Shown: one piece after another, positions 1 to 6,019 of the stretch
Layout: each line of letters opens with the position of its first letter
Numbering within the stretch: the stretch's first letter is position 1
NCBI GenBank assembly: GCA_905480445.1
Contig: CAJQQJ010000182.1
Span: 1 to 6,019, forward strand
Length of the DNA stretch: 6,019 nt
Origin: an uncultured Alphaproteobacteria bacterium
Lineage (GTDB): Bacteria > Pseudomonadota > Alphaproteobacteria > UBA7985 > CAJQQZ01
Direction: 5' to 3'
The notes under the pieces: generated by a model
What the model was told of the DNA's origin: nothing
The model's database searches: none
What the model saw: the letters and a program-made list of their open reading frames with translations, nothing else
Position numbers and translations under genes: made by a program

Positions 1-263
1 TAAAAAACAGGCTTAGTCTTGAAAAACTTTTCACTCAGTTTCCTGAGAGCGAAGTTGGCGGCCGGTACAACAGATCCGACGGCGACGGCAGTTATGTCTG
101 TCGTTCTAAATCCCTCTAAAACCACCAACTGGCTAAGCCAAACGAAATACTCGTCAGCCGTTCTTTGATGATCTGTTTTACAACGCCATTGGCCCATTTG
201 TTTTTGGCCGTCATACAGCGCGAAAACCAAATTTGTATTCCCAGCATCAATTACGAGTAACAT
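1..263 (-). CDS. coaX: Type III pantothenate kinase, N-terminal part (partial)
   Basis: The first 87 codons are present; the rest runs off the left edge. The protein begins MLLVIDAGNTNLVFALYDG. The D-x-G-N-T phosphate-binding motif (D6, G8, N9, T10) is that of the ASKHA-fold CoaX family. RTADEY at 34-39 and GSVVP at 63-67 are further family landmarks. CoaX phosphorylates pantothenate with ATP, the first step of coenzyme A synthesis. Unlike the CoaA type it is known to be insensitive to CoA feedback and to need a monovalent cation. The full protein is usually about 255-260 residues, so about a third is visible; later motifs such as GADR and the second nucleotide-binding segment lie outside. 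The ATG at 263 is 11 bases after birA with a clear ribosome-binding site. Nothing suggests damage in the visible part. Confidence 0.94.
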   Translation of the reverse strand, partial: MLLVIDAGNTNLVFALYDGQKQMGQWRCKTDHQRTADEYFVWLSQLVVLEGFRTTDITAVAVGSVVPAANFALRKLSEKFFKTKPVF

Positions 264-272
264 AGAATTCAA

Positions 273-276
273 TCCT
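273..276 (-). promoter_or_regulatory. Ribosome-binding site of coaX overlapping the birA stop
   Basis: The birA TAG stop runs into the Shine-Dalgarno core: the minus strand reads TAGGATTGAATTCT then ATG. AGGA sits 9 bases before the coaX ATG, good spacing. It supports the ATG at 263 as the start and suggests that translation of coaX follows that of birA. Confidence 0.55.
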
Positions 277-1021
277 ATAAATCGTAGAACACGGCACCTG
301 CCGCGATAAATTCTTCAGTTCCATTGTCTAGGCGGAGAATAAGGGAACCAGATTCATCAATTCCAACAAAAGTACCTCTTCGCTCGTCGTTGGGCAAACG
401 AACTCTTATTGGCTTGCCTATGCCCTTTGCACGCTCCAGCCAAAGTCTACGAATACCGGAAAAGCCAAAATCCAGCCATGAAGTGTAAAACACAGTGAAG
501 GCTGCCAAGAATTTGTCGTGGAGTTCGTATGTTTGAAGAGTTGCTCCGCCATATAGCTCTTGCACTTTTGTAACTGCATAAGGCGCATTGTCAGGTTTGT
601 GAGCAACGTTGACGCCCATGCCAATGATAATCCAATCGAGTTTGCCAGATAGACTCAGTTTGCTTTCCAGCAAGATCCCCGCGATTTTCGCGTCATCACA
701 AAGAACGTCGTTTGGCCATTTACAGAGGCAATCTTGTTGCGGCAGCAATTCAGTTATCGCTTGGTGCAGAGCCAAAGCCGTGATGAAGCTCAATTGTCCG
801 CCAATTGCAGGCGTTACCGTTGGTCTCAAAATTAACGATTGATAAAGATTTCCAACTGGACTTGACCAAGGGGCTCCCGTGCGCCCCCTGCCCTGCACTT
901 GTTCGTCGGCGGTTACAACCACTCCTTGGTGACATCCTTGCTCCGCCAACTCACGTGCAATGTCATTTGTACTTCCAACTGAGCCAAAGTGGCGTTTATC
1001 GTATTGAATGTGTGAGGCCAA
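275..1021 (-). CDS. birA: Biotin--[acetyl-CoA-carboxylase] ligase, monofunctional (no HTH domain)
   Basis: This 248-residue cytoplasmic enzyme activates biotin with ATP to biotinyl-AMP and attaches it to a lysine of biotin carboxyl carrier domains. Visible motifs are GSTND at 16-20; the biotinyl-AMP loop GRGRTGAPW at 44-52, where R47 corresponds to E. coli R118; KWPNDV at 101-106, whose K101 corresponds to E. coli K183; KIAGILLE at 112-119; and GMGVNV at 134-139. Residues from about 200 to 248 (GKPIRVRLP to the C-terminus) fit the small SH3-like C-terminal domain. The N-terminal winged-helix repressor domain of E. coli BirA is absent, so it should not act as a biotin-operon repressor by itself. 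The start is a TTG: an in-frame TAG lies two codons upstream, the only other codon before it is ATT, and any later start would remove GSTND. It follows nuoN by 14 bases. Confidence 0.95.
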   Translation of the reverse strand: MASHIQYDKRHFGSVGSTNDIARELAEQGCHQGVVVTADEQVQGRGRTGAPWSSPVGNLYQSLILRPTVTPAIGGQLSFITALALHQAITELLPQQDCLCKWPNDVLCDDAKIAGILLESKLSLSGKLDWIIIGMGVNVAHKPDNAPYAVTKVQELYGGATLQTYELHDKFLAAFTVFYTSWLDFGFSGIRRLWLERAKGIGKPIRVRLPNDERRGTFVGIDESGSLILRLDNGTEEFIAAGAVFYDL

Positions 1022-1032
1022 AATCTATTGGC

Positions 1033-1038
1033 TCTTTA
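1033..1038 (-). promoter_or_regulatory. Weak ribosome-binding site before the birA TTG start
   Basis: The minus strand from the nuoN stop reads TAAAGAG and then CCAATAGATT before the TTG. The AAGAG-like purine stretch overlaps the nuoN stop and ends about 11 bases before the TTG, which is long. With a non-ATG start this predicts modest birA translation, probably helped by ribosomes terminating on nuoN. Function is inferred from position only. Confidence 0.35.
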
Positions 1039-2490
1039 CCCGCCAAAGACCGCTGAAGCAGCGACCTTGGCCGCGTTTTCAATAGGAGCCAGGAAGACAA
1101 ACAAGCCAACGACTGCAATGGCACTCGCACCAATGATAAAGCCAGTTTCTGCGCCTGTGTCATTGTCGAATGGTTCAGCTGCTTCATCGAAGTACATAAT
1201 CTTAATGATACGAATATAGTAGAAGGCACCAACCACAGAAGACAGAACTCCGATGATAACAAGCCAGGTCAATCCGGCATCCAATGCTGCAGCGAAAACA
1301 TACCACTTGCCCCAGAAACCCAGGAGCGGCGGAATACCAGCCATAGAGAACATAAAGATGCAAAGCGCCAAGGCCATCATTGGTTGGCTTTTGCTCAATC
1401 CAGCCAGATCAGCAATACCTTCAACCATCCGACCATCGCGACGCATGCAAAGAATGCAGGCAAAAGTCCCAATGTTCATGATCAGATAGATCGCCATGTA
1501 GATTAGAACAGCCTCAACGCCTGCCTGCGTTCCAGCAGCTAAGCCAACAAGAGCATAGCCAACATGGCCAATCGAAGAATAAGCCATCAGGCGCTTGATA
1601 TTAGATTGGTTCAGCGCCGCAAAAGCACCAAGTATCATCGAAGCGAGAGCAACAAAGACCAGAATCTGTTGCCATTGGTCTGTCAACGCAGCAAATGGCT
1701 CCGACATAACGCGAACAAACACTGCAAGAGCAGCAATCTTCGGTGCAGTCGCGAAGAAGGCAGTAACAATCGTCGGAGCACCTTCATAGACATCAGGTGT
1801 CCACATGTGGAACGGAACCGCAGAAACTTTAAACGCCAAACCAGCAGCAACAAAGACCAAACCAATTACAAGACCAACAGGCAAAGCCTGACCTTCGCCT
1901 CTAAACCCAGCAATAGCTTGGTTGAGTTGATCGTAACCAGTTGTGCCAACAAAACCATAAACCAGAGAAATACCGTACAACAGCATGCCTGATGACAGTG
2001 CGCCAAGGACGAAATACTTCAATCCAGCTTCCGTTGAACGCAAGGTGTCTCTTCTAAAGGCCGCCACGACGTAAAGCGCCAAAGACTGAAGTTCCAAACC
2101 CATATACAGCGACATGAGATCGTTAGAAGAAACCATCATCATCATGCCAAGCGTGGCAAAGAGGAACAGTATCGGAAATTCAAATCGAGCCATTTGTGCG
2201 CGTTCGATGAAACGCATCGACATCAACATACAGGATCCAGCACCGATCAACACTAAGATCTTGGCGTACCTAGTAAAGTTGTCAGATTGGAATTGATCCG
2301 CGAAAGCCACCCCTGCCCCGCCTGGCATACGCCAAACAAGAACAGCCACAGCGACCAACGTCGCAAATGACAAGAGCACGACAGAGCGTGTTTTGCTGTC
2401 ACCAACAAAAACACCGTAGATCAACAAAACGATGAGAGATCCAGCCAAAAAGAGTTCTGGCAAAAGACGAAGGGTATCTTGATACAACAT
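1036..2490 (-). CDS. nuoN: NADH-quinone oxidoreductase subunit N (complex I antiporter-like subunit)
   Basis: This 484-residue membrane protein is the third antiporter-like subunit, nearest the quinone-binding end of the membrane arm. Key stretches are YMGLELQSLALYVVAAF with E133; LAFKVSAVPFHMWTPDVYEG at 218-237 with K221; APKIAALAVF with K251; IKRLMAYSSIGHVGYALVG at 298-316; and GFWGKWYVF with K395. These match E. coli NuoN E133, K217, K247 and K395, so all proton-path residues are kept. I place the start at the ATG at 2490 (MLYQDTLRLLPELFLAG). The frame stays open to a TTG at 2526, but those 12 extra residues (KTSIKQRRVNI-like) would overlap nuoM, are charged, and are not expected at a NuoN N-terminus. 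Four consecutive Met codons lie at residues 116-119. The TAA stop lies 14 bases before birA. No damage is seen. Confidence 0.97.
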   Translation of the reverse strand: MLYQDTLRLLPELFLAGSLIVLLIYGVFVGDSKTRSVVLLSFATLVAVAVLVWRMPGGAGVAFADQFQSDNFTRYAKILVLIGAGSCMLMSMRFIERAQMARFEFPILFLFATLGMMMMVSSNDLMSLYMGLELQSLALYVVAAFRRDTLRSTEAGLKYFVLGALSSGMLLYGISLVYGFVGTTGYDQLNQAIAGFRGEGQALPVGLVIGLVFVAAGLAFKVSAVPFHMWTPDVYEGAPTIVTAFFATAPKIAALAVFVRVMSEPFAALTDQWQQILVFVALASMILGAFAALNQSNIKRLMAYSSIGHVGYALVGLAAGTQAGVEAVLIYMAIYLIMNIGTFACILCMRRDGRMVEGIADLAGLSKSQPMMALALCIFMFSMAGIPPLLGFWGKWYVFAAALDAGLTWLVIIGVLSSVVGAFYYIRIIKIMYFDEAAEPFDNDTGAETGFIIGASAIAVVGLFVFLAPIENAAKVAASAVFGG

Positions 2491-2494
2491 AATA

Positions 2495-3985
2495 TTAACC
2501 CGCCGTTGCTTGATGGAAGTTTTCAAGCAACTGCTGAACTGGCGCTGCCATAAAGTCGAAGAATGGAATTGGATAGATACCCATCCAAAGAACTAACACA
2601 ATGAGAGGCGCGAAAATGATGATCTCTCGCGGAGACATGTCCAACATCGCTTTGACGTCCTCTTTCACAAGTGCGCCAAAAACAACACGGCGATAAAGCA
2701 GCAACATGTAGGCCGCACCCAAAACCATTCCAGTCGCCAAAAGTGCTGCAACCAATGTATTGGCTTTAAACGCACCGAGTAGGATCAGGAATTCGCCGAT
2801 AAAGCCACCTGTTCCCGGCAGACCAACAGAAGCCAACATGAAGATCATAAAGGCAAAAGAATACTTAGGCATCACATTCACCACGCCACCGTAGCGCGCA
2901 ATCACTCTAGTGTGCAGGCGGTCATAGACGACACCAACACAAAGGAAGAGTGCAGCAGAAACAATTCCGTGGCTCAACATTTGGTAAATGGCGCCCTCGA
3001 AACCCTGCTGATTGAATGTGAAGAGACCGGCTGTAACAAAGCCCATATGTGCCACCGACGAATAAGCGATCATCTTCTTCATGTCTTCTTGGACCAGCGC
3101 CACCAAGGAGGTGTAAATGACAGCGATGATCGACAGGCCAAAGACAAGCGGCACAAAGTAGAGACTAGCATCTGGGAACATTGGGATTGAGAAGCGTAAG
3201 AACCCGTAGCCACCCATTTTCAGCAAAACACCAGCAAGGATCACTGAACCGGCTGTCGGTGCCTCAACGTGTGCATCTGGCAACCATGTGTGGACCGGCC
3301 ACATAGGCATTTTAACAGCAAATGATGCGAAGAAAGCAAGCCACAACCAGAATTGTAGATCTTCGCCAAAGCTCGTTGTTAACAACGTTGGGATGTCAGT
3401 CGTGCCAGCTGTATTGAAGATCGTGATCATCGCGGCCAGCATCAAAACCGAGCCGAGCAACGTGTAGATAAAGAACTTAAACGCCGAATAAACACGACGA
3501 GGTCCGCCCCAAACGCCGATGATTAAGAACATCGGTATCAAAACAGCCTCAAAGAACACATAAAAGAGAACGAGATCGAGGGCACAGAAAGTACCGATCA
3601 TGAGCGTTTCTAAAAGTAAGAACGCGATCATGTACTCTTTCACACGGCTCTGAACAGCTTCCCAGGAAGACAAAACACAAAGCGGTACCAGAAACGTCGT
3701 CAACAAGACCAGCAAGGCCGAGATACCATCAACCCCCATATGGTAGTTGATGTTCAGTCCTGGGATCCAAAGCACCTTTTCGACGAACTGAAAATCAGCG
3801 GAACCACGCTCAAAGCCAAACCAGATAAGCAGAGATACAAAGAAAACTGCGCCTGAAGTCCACAATGCCATCCACCGGGATGTGCGTGCAACATCTTCTC
3901 TTTCACCGCGTGCGAGGAAGAAAATACAAGCAGCACCAAAGAGCGGCAAGAAAGTCAGAATAGAAAGAATAGGCAAGTCAAACAT
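2495..3985 (-). CDS. nuoM: NADH-quinone oxidoreductase subunit M (complex I antiporter-like subunit)
   Basis: This 496-residue membrane protein is the middle antiporter-like subunit, placed between NuoL and NuoN in the membrane arm, with about 14 transmembrane helices expected for the family. Visible signatures are FYVFFEAVLIPMF with E146; SFAVKMPMWPVHTWLPDAHV at 221-240 with K225, H232 and H239; GVLLKMGGYGF with K256; KKMIAYSSVAHMGF at 303-316; and GFIGEFL with E398. These match E. coli NuoM E144, K234, K265 and E407. In NuoM the terminal channel residue is a glutamate where NuoL has a lysine, and that difference is present here, which separates the two paralogues. The ATG at 3985 opens a hydrophobic helix (FDLPILSILTFLPLFGA). 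The gene lies 14 bases after nuoL, and its TAA is 4 bases before the nuoN ATG. Intact and full length. Confidence 0.98.
   Translation of the reverse strand: MFDLPILSILTFLPLFGAACIFFLARGEREDVARTSRWMALWTSGAVFFVSLLIWFGFERGSADFQFVEKVLWIPGLNINYHMGVDGISALLVLLTTFLVPLCVLSSWEAVQSRVKEYMIAFLLLETLMIGTFCALDLVLFYVFFEAVLIPMFLIIGVWGGPRRVYSAFKFFIYTLLGSVLMLAAMITIFNTAGTTDIPTLLTTSFGEDLQFWLWLAFFASFAVKMPMWPVHTWLPDAHVEAPTAGSVILAGVLLKMGGYGFLRFSIPMFPDASLYFVPLVFGLSIIAVIYTSLVALVQEDMKKMIAYSSVAHMGFVTAGLFTFNQQGFEGAIYQMLSHGIVSAALFLCVGVVYDRLHTRVIARYGGVVNVMPKYSFAFMIFMLASVGLPGTGGFIGEFLILLGAFKANTLVAALLATGMVLGAAYMLLLYRRVVFGALVKEDVKAMLDMSPREIIIFAPLIVLVLWMGIYPIPFFDFMAAPVQQLLENFHQATAG
2498..2505 (-). promoter_or_regulatory. Candidate ribosome-binding site of nuoN within the nuoM end
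   Basis: The minus strand just before the nuoM stop reads GGCGGGTT, followed by TAATATT and the nuoN ATG at 2490. The GCGGG core is a partial Shine-Dalgarno match about 9 bases from the ATG and overlaps the last nuoM codons. It favours the start at 2490 over the TTG at 2526, which lies inside nuoM. The 4-base gap suggests reinitiation or coupling. Confidence 0.4.
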
Positions 3986-3992
3986 TTCTTAA

Positions 3993-3995
3993 TCC
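3993..3995 (-). promoter_or_regulatory. Weak ribosome-binding site of nuoM
   Basis: In the 14-base gap between the nuoL TAG and the nuoM ATG, the minus strand reads GGTTGGATTAAGAA. The GGA core lies 7 bases before the ATG. It is a short match to the anti-Shine-Dalgarno but well placed, and it supports the ATG at 3985 as the nuoM start. Confidence 0.45.
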
Positions 3996-3999
3996 AACC

Positions 4000-5940
4000 C
4001 TAAACCGAATGCCCGAGGATATACCAGGTGATCAAGGCAACAACCCCAATCATCATGGCAAAAGCATAGTGATAAACATAACCAGACTGTAGAGCGCTCG
4101 CCTTTTGGCCAATCTTGGCTGCAAGGGATGACACGCCGTCTGGACCAAGACCGTCGATAACGTCACCGTCTCCACGCTTCCAGAAGAACTGTCCGAGCCA
4201 TTTGGCTGGTCTAACGAAGATAACGTCATACAGCTCGTCAAAGTACCATTTGTTAAAGAAGAACGCGTGGAATTCTTTGAACGTCTTGACCATAATGCCA
4301 GGAATAGAAGGTACGAGAAGATAACAAACATAAGCCAATGCAATGCCAAGCAAGCCGACAACAAGTGGTAAGTACTTAACCCACAGCGGCACATGATGAG
4401 CATGTTCAATCACATCGTCCGCATGTTGAGCGATAGATGCGCCCCAGAAAGCTAAACGATCATGGCCAACGAACCAATCATAAGCGATGTAACCTGAACC
4501 GATTGCACCAATTACCAGAACGACAAGAGGTAATAACATCACCCAGGGTGCCTCGTGGGCATGATCAAAGGTGTGTTTATCCGCTCTCGTCTTCCCGTGG
4601 AATGTCATAATCAACAAACGCCAAGAGTAAAAGGCGGTTAGGAAGGCCGCAGCGATACCCATTGCAAAGGCAAAGCTACCTGCACCAGAGTGAGCCGCAT
4701 AGGCCGCTTCCAAGACGATGTCTTTCGAGAAGTATCCAGCAAATGGTGGAATACCAGCAAGTGCTAAAGAACCAACCCACATGAAGGCATAGGTAATCGG
4801 AATTTTTTTCCAGATGCCACCCATCTTACGCATGTCTTGCTCGTGGTGCATCGCATGGATCACACAACCAGCCCCAAGGAACAACAGCGCCTTGAAGAAA
4901 GCATGTGTCATGAGGTGGAAGATACCAGCACCGTAGGCGCCAACACCGAGAGCAAAGAACATGTAGCCAAGCTGAGAACAGGTTGAATAGGCAATCACGC
5001 GCTTGATGTCGAATTGAGTCAAACCAATTGTGGCCGCAAAGATCGCAGTCATACCACCGACGTATGTGACCAACGTCAGGGCTGTATCAGAAAGCTCGAA
5101 TAAAGGTGAAAGACGCGCCACCATGAAGACACCGGCTGTAACCATTGTGGCTGCGTGAATAAGCGCCGACACTGGTGTTGGGCCTTCCATCGCGTCTGGC
5201 AACCAAGTGTGGAGGCCAATCTGAGCAGATTTGCCCATCGCGCCGATGAACAACAGAATGCAAATGATTGTCGGCGCGTGCCATTCCGTACCGAGGAACA
5301 ACAAAGTAGCATCACTAAAGTTAGGAGCAGCAGCAAAAATACCGTCAAAGCTGACAGTGCCAAAGAGGAAGAAACAACCAAAGATACCGAGCGCAAAACC
5401 AAAATCGCCAACACGGTTAACAAGAAAGGCTTTCATAGCCGCCGCATTAGCTTCGGGCTTGTGATACCAAAAGCCGATAAGAAGGTAAGAACAAAGCCCG
5501 ACCCCTTCCCAACCGAAGAACAACTGCACGAGGTTGTCGGCTGTTACCAACATCAACATCGCGAAGGTAAAAAGGCTCAAGTAAGCCATGAAGCGTGGCT
5601 TTGACGGATCGTCCGCCATGTAACCCACTGAGTATATATGCACGACAGACGAAACAGTTGTTACCACGACGAGCATCACGGCAGTTAGCGTATCGATGCG
5701 TAGCGCCCAATTCAAAACGAAGTCGCCAGAAGCAATCCACGTCAAAAGTTGAACCGTATGAGATCCGTTTGGCTGATCCTGCGCGCCAGCGAAGCCGATG
5801 AAAACGACCCAAGAAAGCACAGCAGAAAGCACAAGTGCGCCTGACGTAACGAACTGAGAGGCTTTATCGCCAATTTGTCGGCCAAAAAGGCCAGCGATTA
5901 TTGCGCCTAGGAGTGGCAGAAAGACAATTGCAGTTTCCAT
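4000..5940 (-). CDS. nuoL: NADH-quinone oxidoreductase subunit L (complex I antiporter-like subunit)
   Basis: At 646 residues, this is the largest antiporter-like membrane subunit of complex I and sits at the far end of the membrane arm, where it is thought to move protons. The Mrp-type antiporter core is clear: FFGWEGVGLCSYLLIGF around 141-157 holds E145; AMGKSAQ holds K237; HTWLPDAMEGPTPVSALIHA follows at 244-263 with H262; THAFFKALLFL holds K350; YFSKD holds K406. These correspond to E. coli E144, K229, H254, K342 and K399. The C-terminal part from about 540, including FNKWYFDELYDV, matches the region of the long lateral helix and final anchor helix. The loop at 448-516 is histidine-rich (nine His). 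The ATG at 5940 is preceded by a good ribosome-binding site and begins a hydrophobic helix, so the start is secure. Stop is TAG. Full length, with no disruption. Confidence 0.98.
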   Translation of the reverse strand: METAIVFLPLLGAIIAGLFGRQIGDKASQFVTSGALVLSAVLSWVVFIGFAGAQDQPNGSHTVQLLTWIASGDFVLNWALRIDTLTAVMLVVVTTVSSVVHIYSVGYMADDPSKPRFMAYLSLFTFAMLMLVTADNLVQLFFGWEGVGLCSYLLIGFWYHKPEANAAAMKAFLVNRVGDFGFALGIFGCFFLFGTVSFDGIFAAAPNFSDATLLFLGTEWHAPTIICILLFIGAMGKSAQIGLHTWLPDAMEGPTPVSALIHAATMVTAGVFMVARLSPLFELSDTALTLVTYVGGMTAIFAATIGLTQFDIKRVIAYSTCSQLGYMFFALGVGAYGAGIFHLMTHAFFKALLFLGAGCVIHAMHHEQDMRKMGGIWKKIPITYAFMWVGSLALAGIPPFAGYFSKDIVLEAAYAAHSGAGSFAFAMGIAAAFLTAFYSWRLLIMTFHGKTRADKHTFDHAHEAPWVMLLPLVVLVIGAIGSGYIAYDWFVGHDRLAFWGASIAQHADDVIEHAHHVPLWVKYLPLVVGLLGIALAYVCYLLVPSIPGIMVKTFKEFHAFFFNKWYFDELYDVIFVRPAKWLGQFFWKRGDGDVIDGLGPDGVSSLAAKIGQKASALQSGYVYHYAFAMMIGVVALITWYILGHSV

Positions 5941-5945
5941 CTGAC

Positions 5946-6019
5946 TTACCCCTTCATCATGCTGATATCGTCGACTTCGATCGAGCCGCGGTTACGGAAA
6001 TAGATCACCAAGATCGCAA
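5946..6019 (-). CDS. nuoK: NADH-quinone oxidoreductase subunit K, C-terminal end (partial)
   Basis: Only the last 23 codons and a TAA stop are present; the rest lies beyond the right edge. The readable residues run AILVIYFRNRGSIEVDDISM and then MKG. This is the end of the third transmembrane helix followed by the short cytoplasmic tail typical of alphaproteobacterial NuoK, whose usual length is about 100 residues. NuoK is a small membrane subunit of complex I and contributes to the central hydrophilic axis next to the antiporter-like subunits. The stop lies 5 bases before the nuoL ATG, so the two are cotranscribed and probably translationally coupled. The identification rests on the tail motif plus position directly before nuoL, the standard nuo order. 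It is too short for function to be judged alone. Confidence 0.93.
   Translation of the reverse strand, partial: AILVIYFRNRGSIEVDDISMMKG
5949..5954 (-). promoter_or_regulatory. Ribosome-binding site of nuoL inside the nuoK end
   Basis: On the minus strand the sequence AAGGGG, which encodes the last two nuoK residues (Lys-Gly), sits 8 bases before the nuoL ATG. It is a purine-rich Shine-Dalgarno match at good spacing. Because it lies within the nuoK coding sequence, ribosomes finishing nuoK would cover and expose it, which suggests coupled translation. The coupling is inferred. Confidence 0.6.

Noticed and set aside
1564..1992. Open frame of 142 codons on the plus strand opposite nuoN
   Set aside because: It is antisense to the conserved NuoN core, rich in Arg, Asn, Ser and Lys as expected from reading membrane-protein codons backwards, with no family resemblance.
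2134..2145. (CAT)x4 tract giving four consecutive Met codons in nuoN
   Set aside because: Met-rich stretches at this membrane helix are common in NuoN, and four units are too few to suggest a phase-variable microsatellite.
3374..3387. Perfect 14-base palindrome CGTTGTTAACAACG inside nuoM
   Set aside because: About 0.4 perfect 14-base palindromes are expected by chance in 6 kb, it has no loop or T-run to act as a terminator, and the codons simply encode part of LLTTS in a loop of NuoM.
4393..4597. Histidine-rich loop of NuoL (nine His in residues 448-516) as a possible metal site
   Set aside because: Alphaproteobacterial NuoL proteins commonly carry AHE and AHHVP-type motifs in this poorly conserved loop, and there is no clear spaced ligand motif to support metal binding.
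4803..4809. Run of seven T (seven A on the coding strand) in nuoL as a possible slippage or frameshift site
   Set aside because: The run encodes Lys378-Lys379 in frame and is not phased as a classical slippery heptamer. The downstream frame continues normally through conserved residues, so nothing suggests frameshifting.
5155..5604. Open frame of 149 codons on the plus strand opposite nuoL
   Set aside because: It lies wholly antisense to a conserved nuoL core, its translation is polar and low-complexity without a recognisable domain, and no independent signal supports it. It is a shadow of the nuoL codon pattern.
5447..5812. Open frame of 121 codons on the minus strand in another frame of nuoL
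   Set aside because: It overlaps the conserved nuoL N-terminal region in a different frame, and the product resembles nothing I know.
1..6019. Search for an undescribed system, mobile element, CRISPR array, tRNA or small RNA
   Set aside because: Coding genes fill almost the whole window, with no gap longer than 14 bases, no direct-repeat array, no transposase or integrase, and no tRNA-like fold noticed. This looks like a conserved core-genome region.

Overview
The window is a stretch of alphaproteobacterial chromosome in which every recognisable gene lies on the minus strand. Read in the direction of transcription (high to low coordinates), it holds the 3' end of nuoK, then complete nuoL, nuoM, nuoN and birA, and the 5' end of coaX. 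The alphaproteobacterial assignment rests on the NuoK tail ending ISMMKG, on the NuoL/M/N sequences, and on the order nuoN-birA-coaX, which I know from alphaproteobacteria such as Rhodospirillales and Rhizobiales. Base composition looks moderate (roughly mid-40s percent GC on a few hand-counted lines), low for many free-living members. That would fit a marine or Rhodospirillales-like lineage, but I cannot name a genus.

Layout: positions 6019-5946 are the last 23 codons of nuoK. nuoL (5940-4000), nuoM (3985-2495) and nuoN (2490-1036) encode the three large antiporter-like membrane subunits of respiratory complex I (NADH:ubiquinone oxidoreductase). birA (1021-275) encodes a short, monofunctional biotin-protein ligase without a DNA-binding domain, and coaX (263 to beyond position 1) encodes type III pantothenate kinase, the first enzyme of coenzyme A synthesis. 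Gaps between genes are only 5, 14, 4, 14 and 11 bases, so there is no room for an internal terminator or a conventional intergenic promoter. The whole window is most simply one polycistronic transcript. Coding density is close to 100 percent, and no stretch longer than 14 bases lacks a gene.

NuoL, NuoM and NuoN each keep the conserved membrane glutamate and lysines of the proton-translocating subunits, so the complex looks functional. birA and coaX are not complex I genes. They supply cofactor metabolism: biotinylation of carboxylases such as acetyl-CoA carboxylase, and CoA synthesis.

I found no mobile element, CRISPR array, RNA gene, phage feature or unfamiliar system. The points worth a second look are small: a non-ATG start for birA, a nuoN start that is easily over-extended upstream, ribosome-binding sites buried in the ends of the preceding genes, and the coupling of cofactor genes to the nuo operon.
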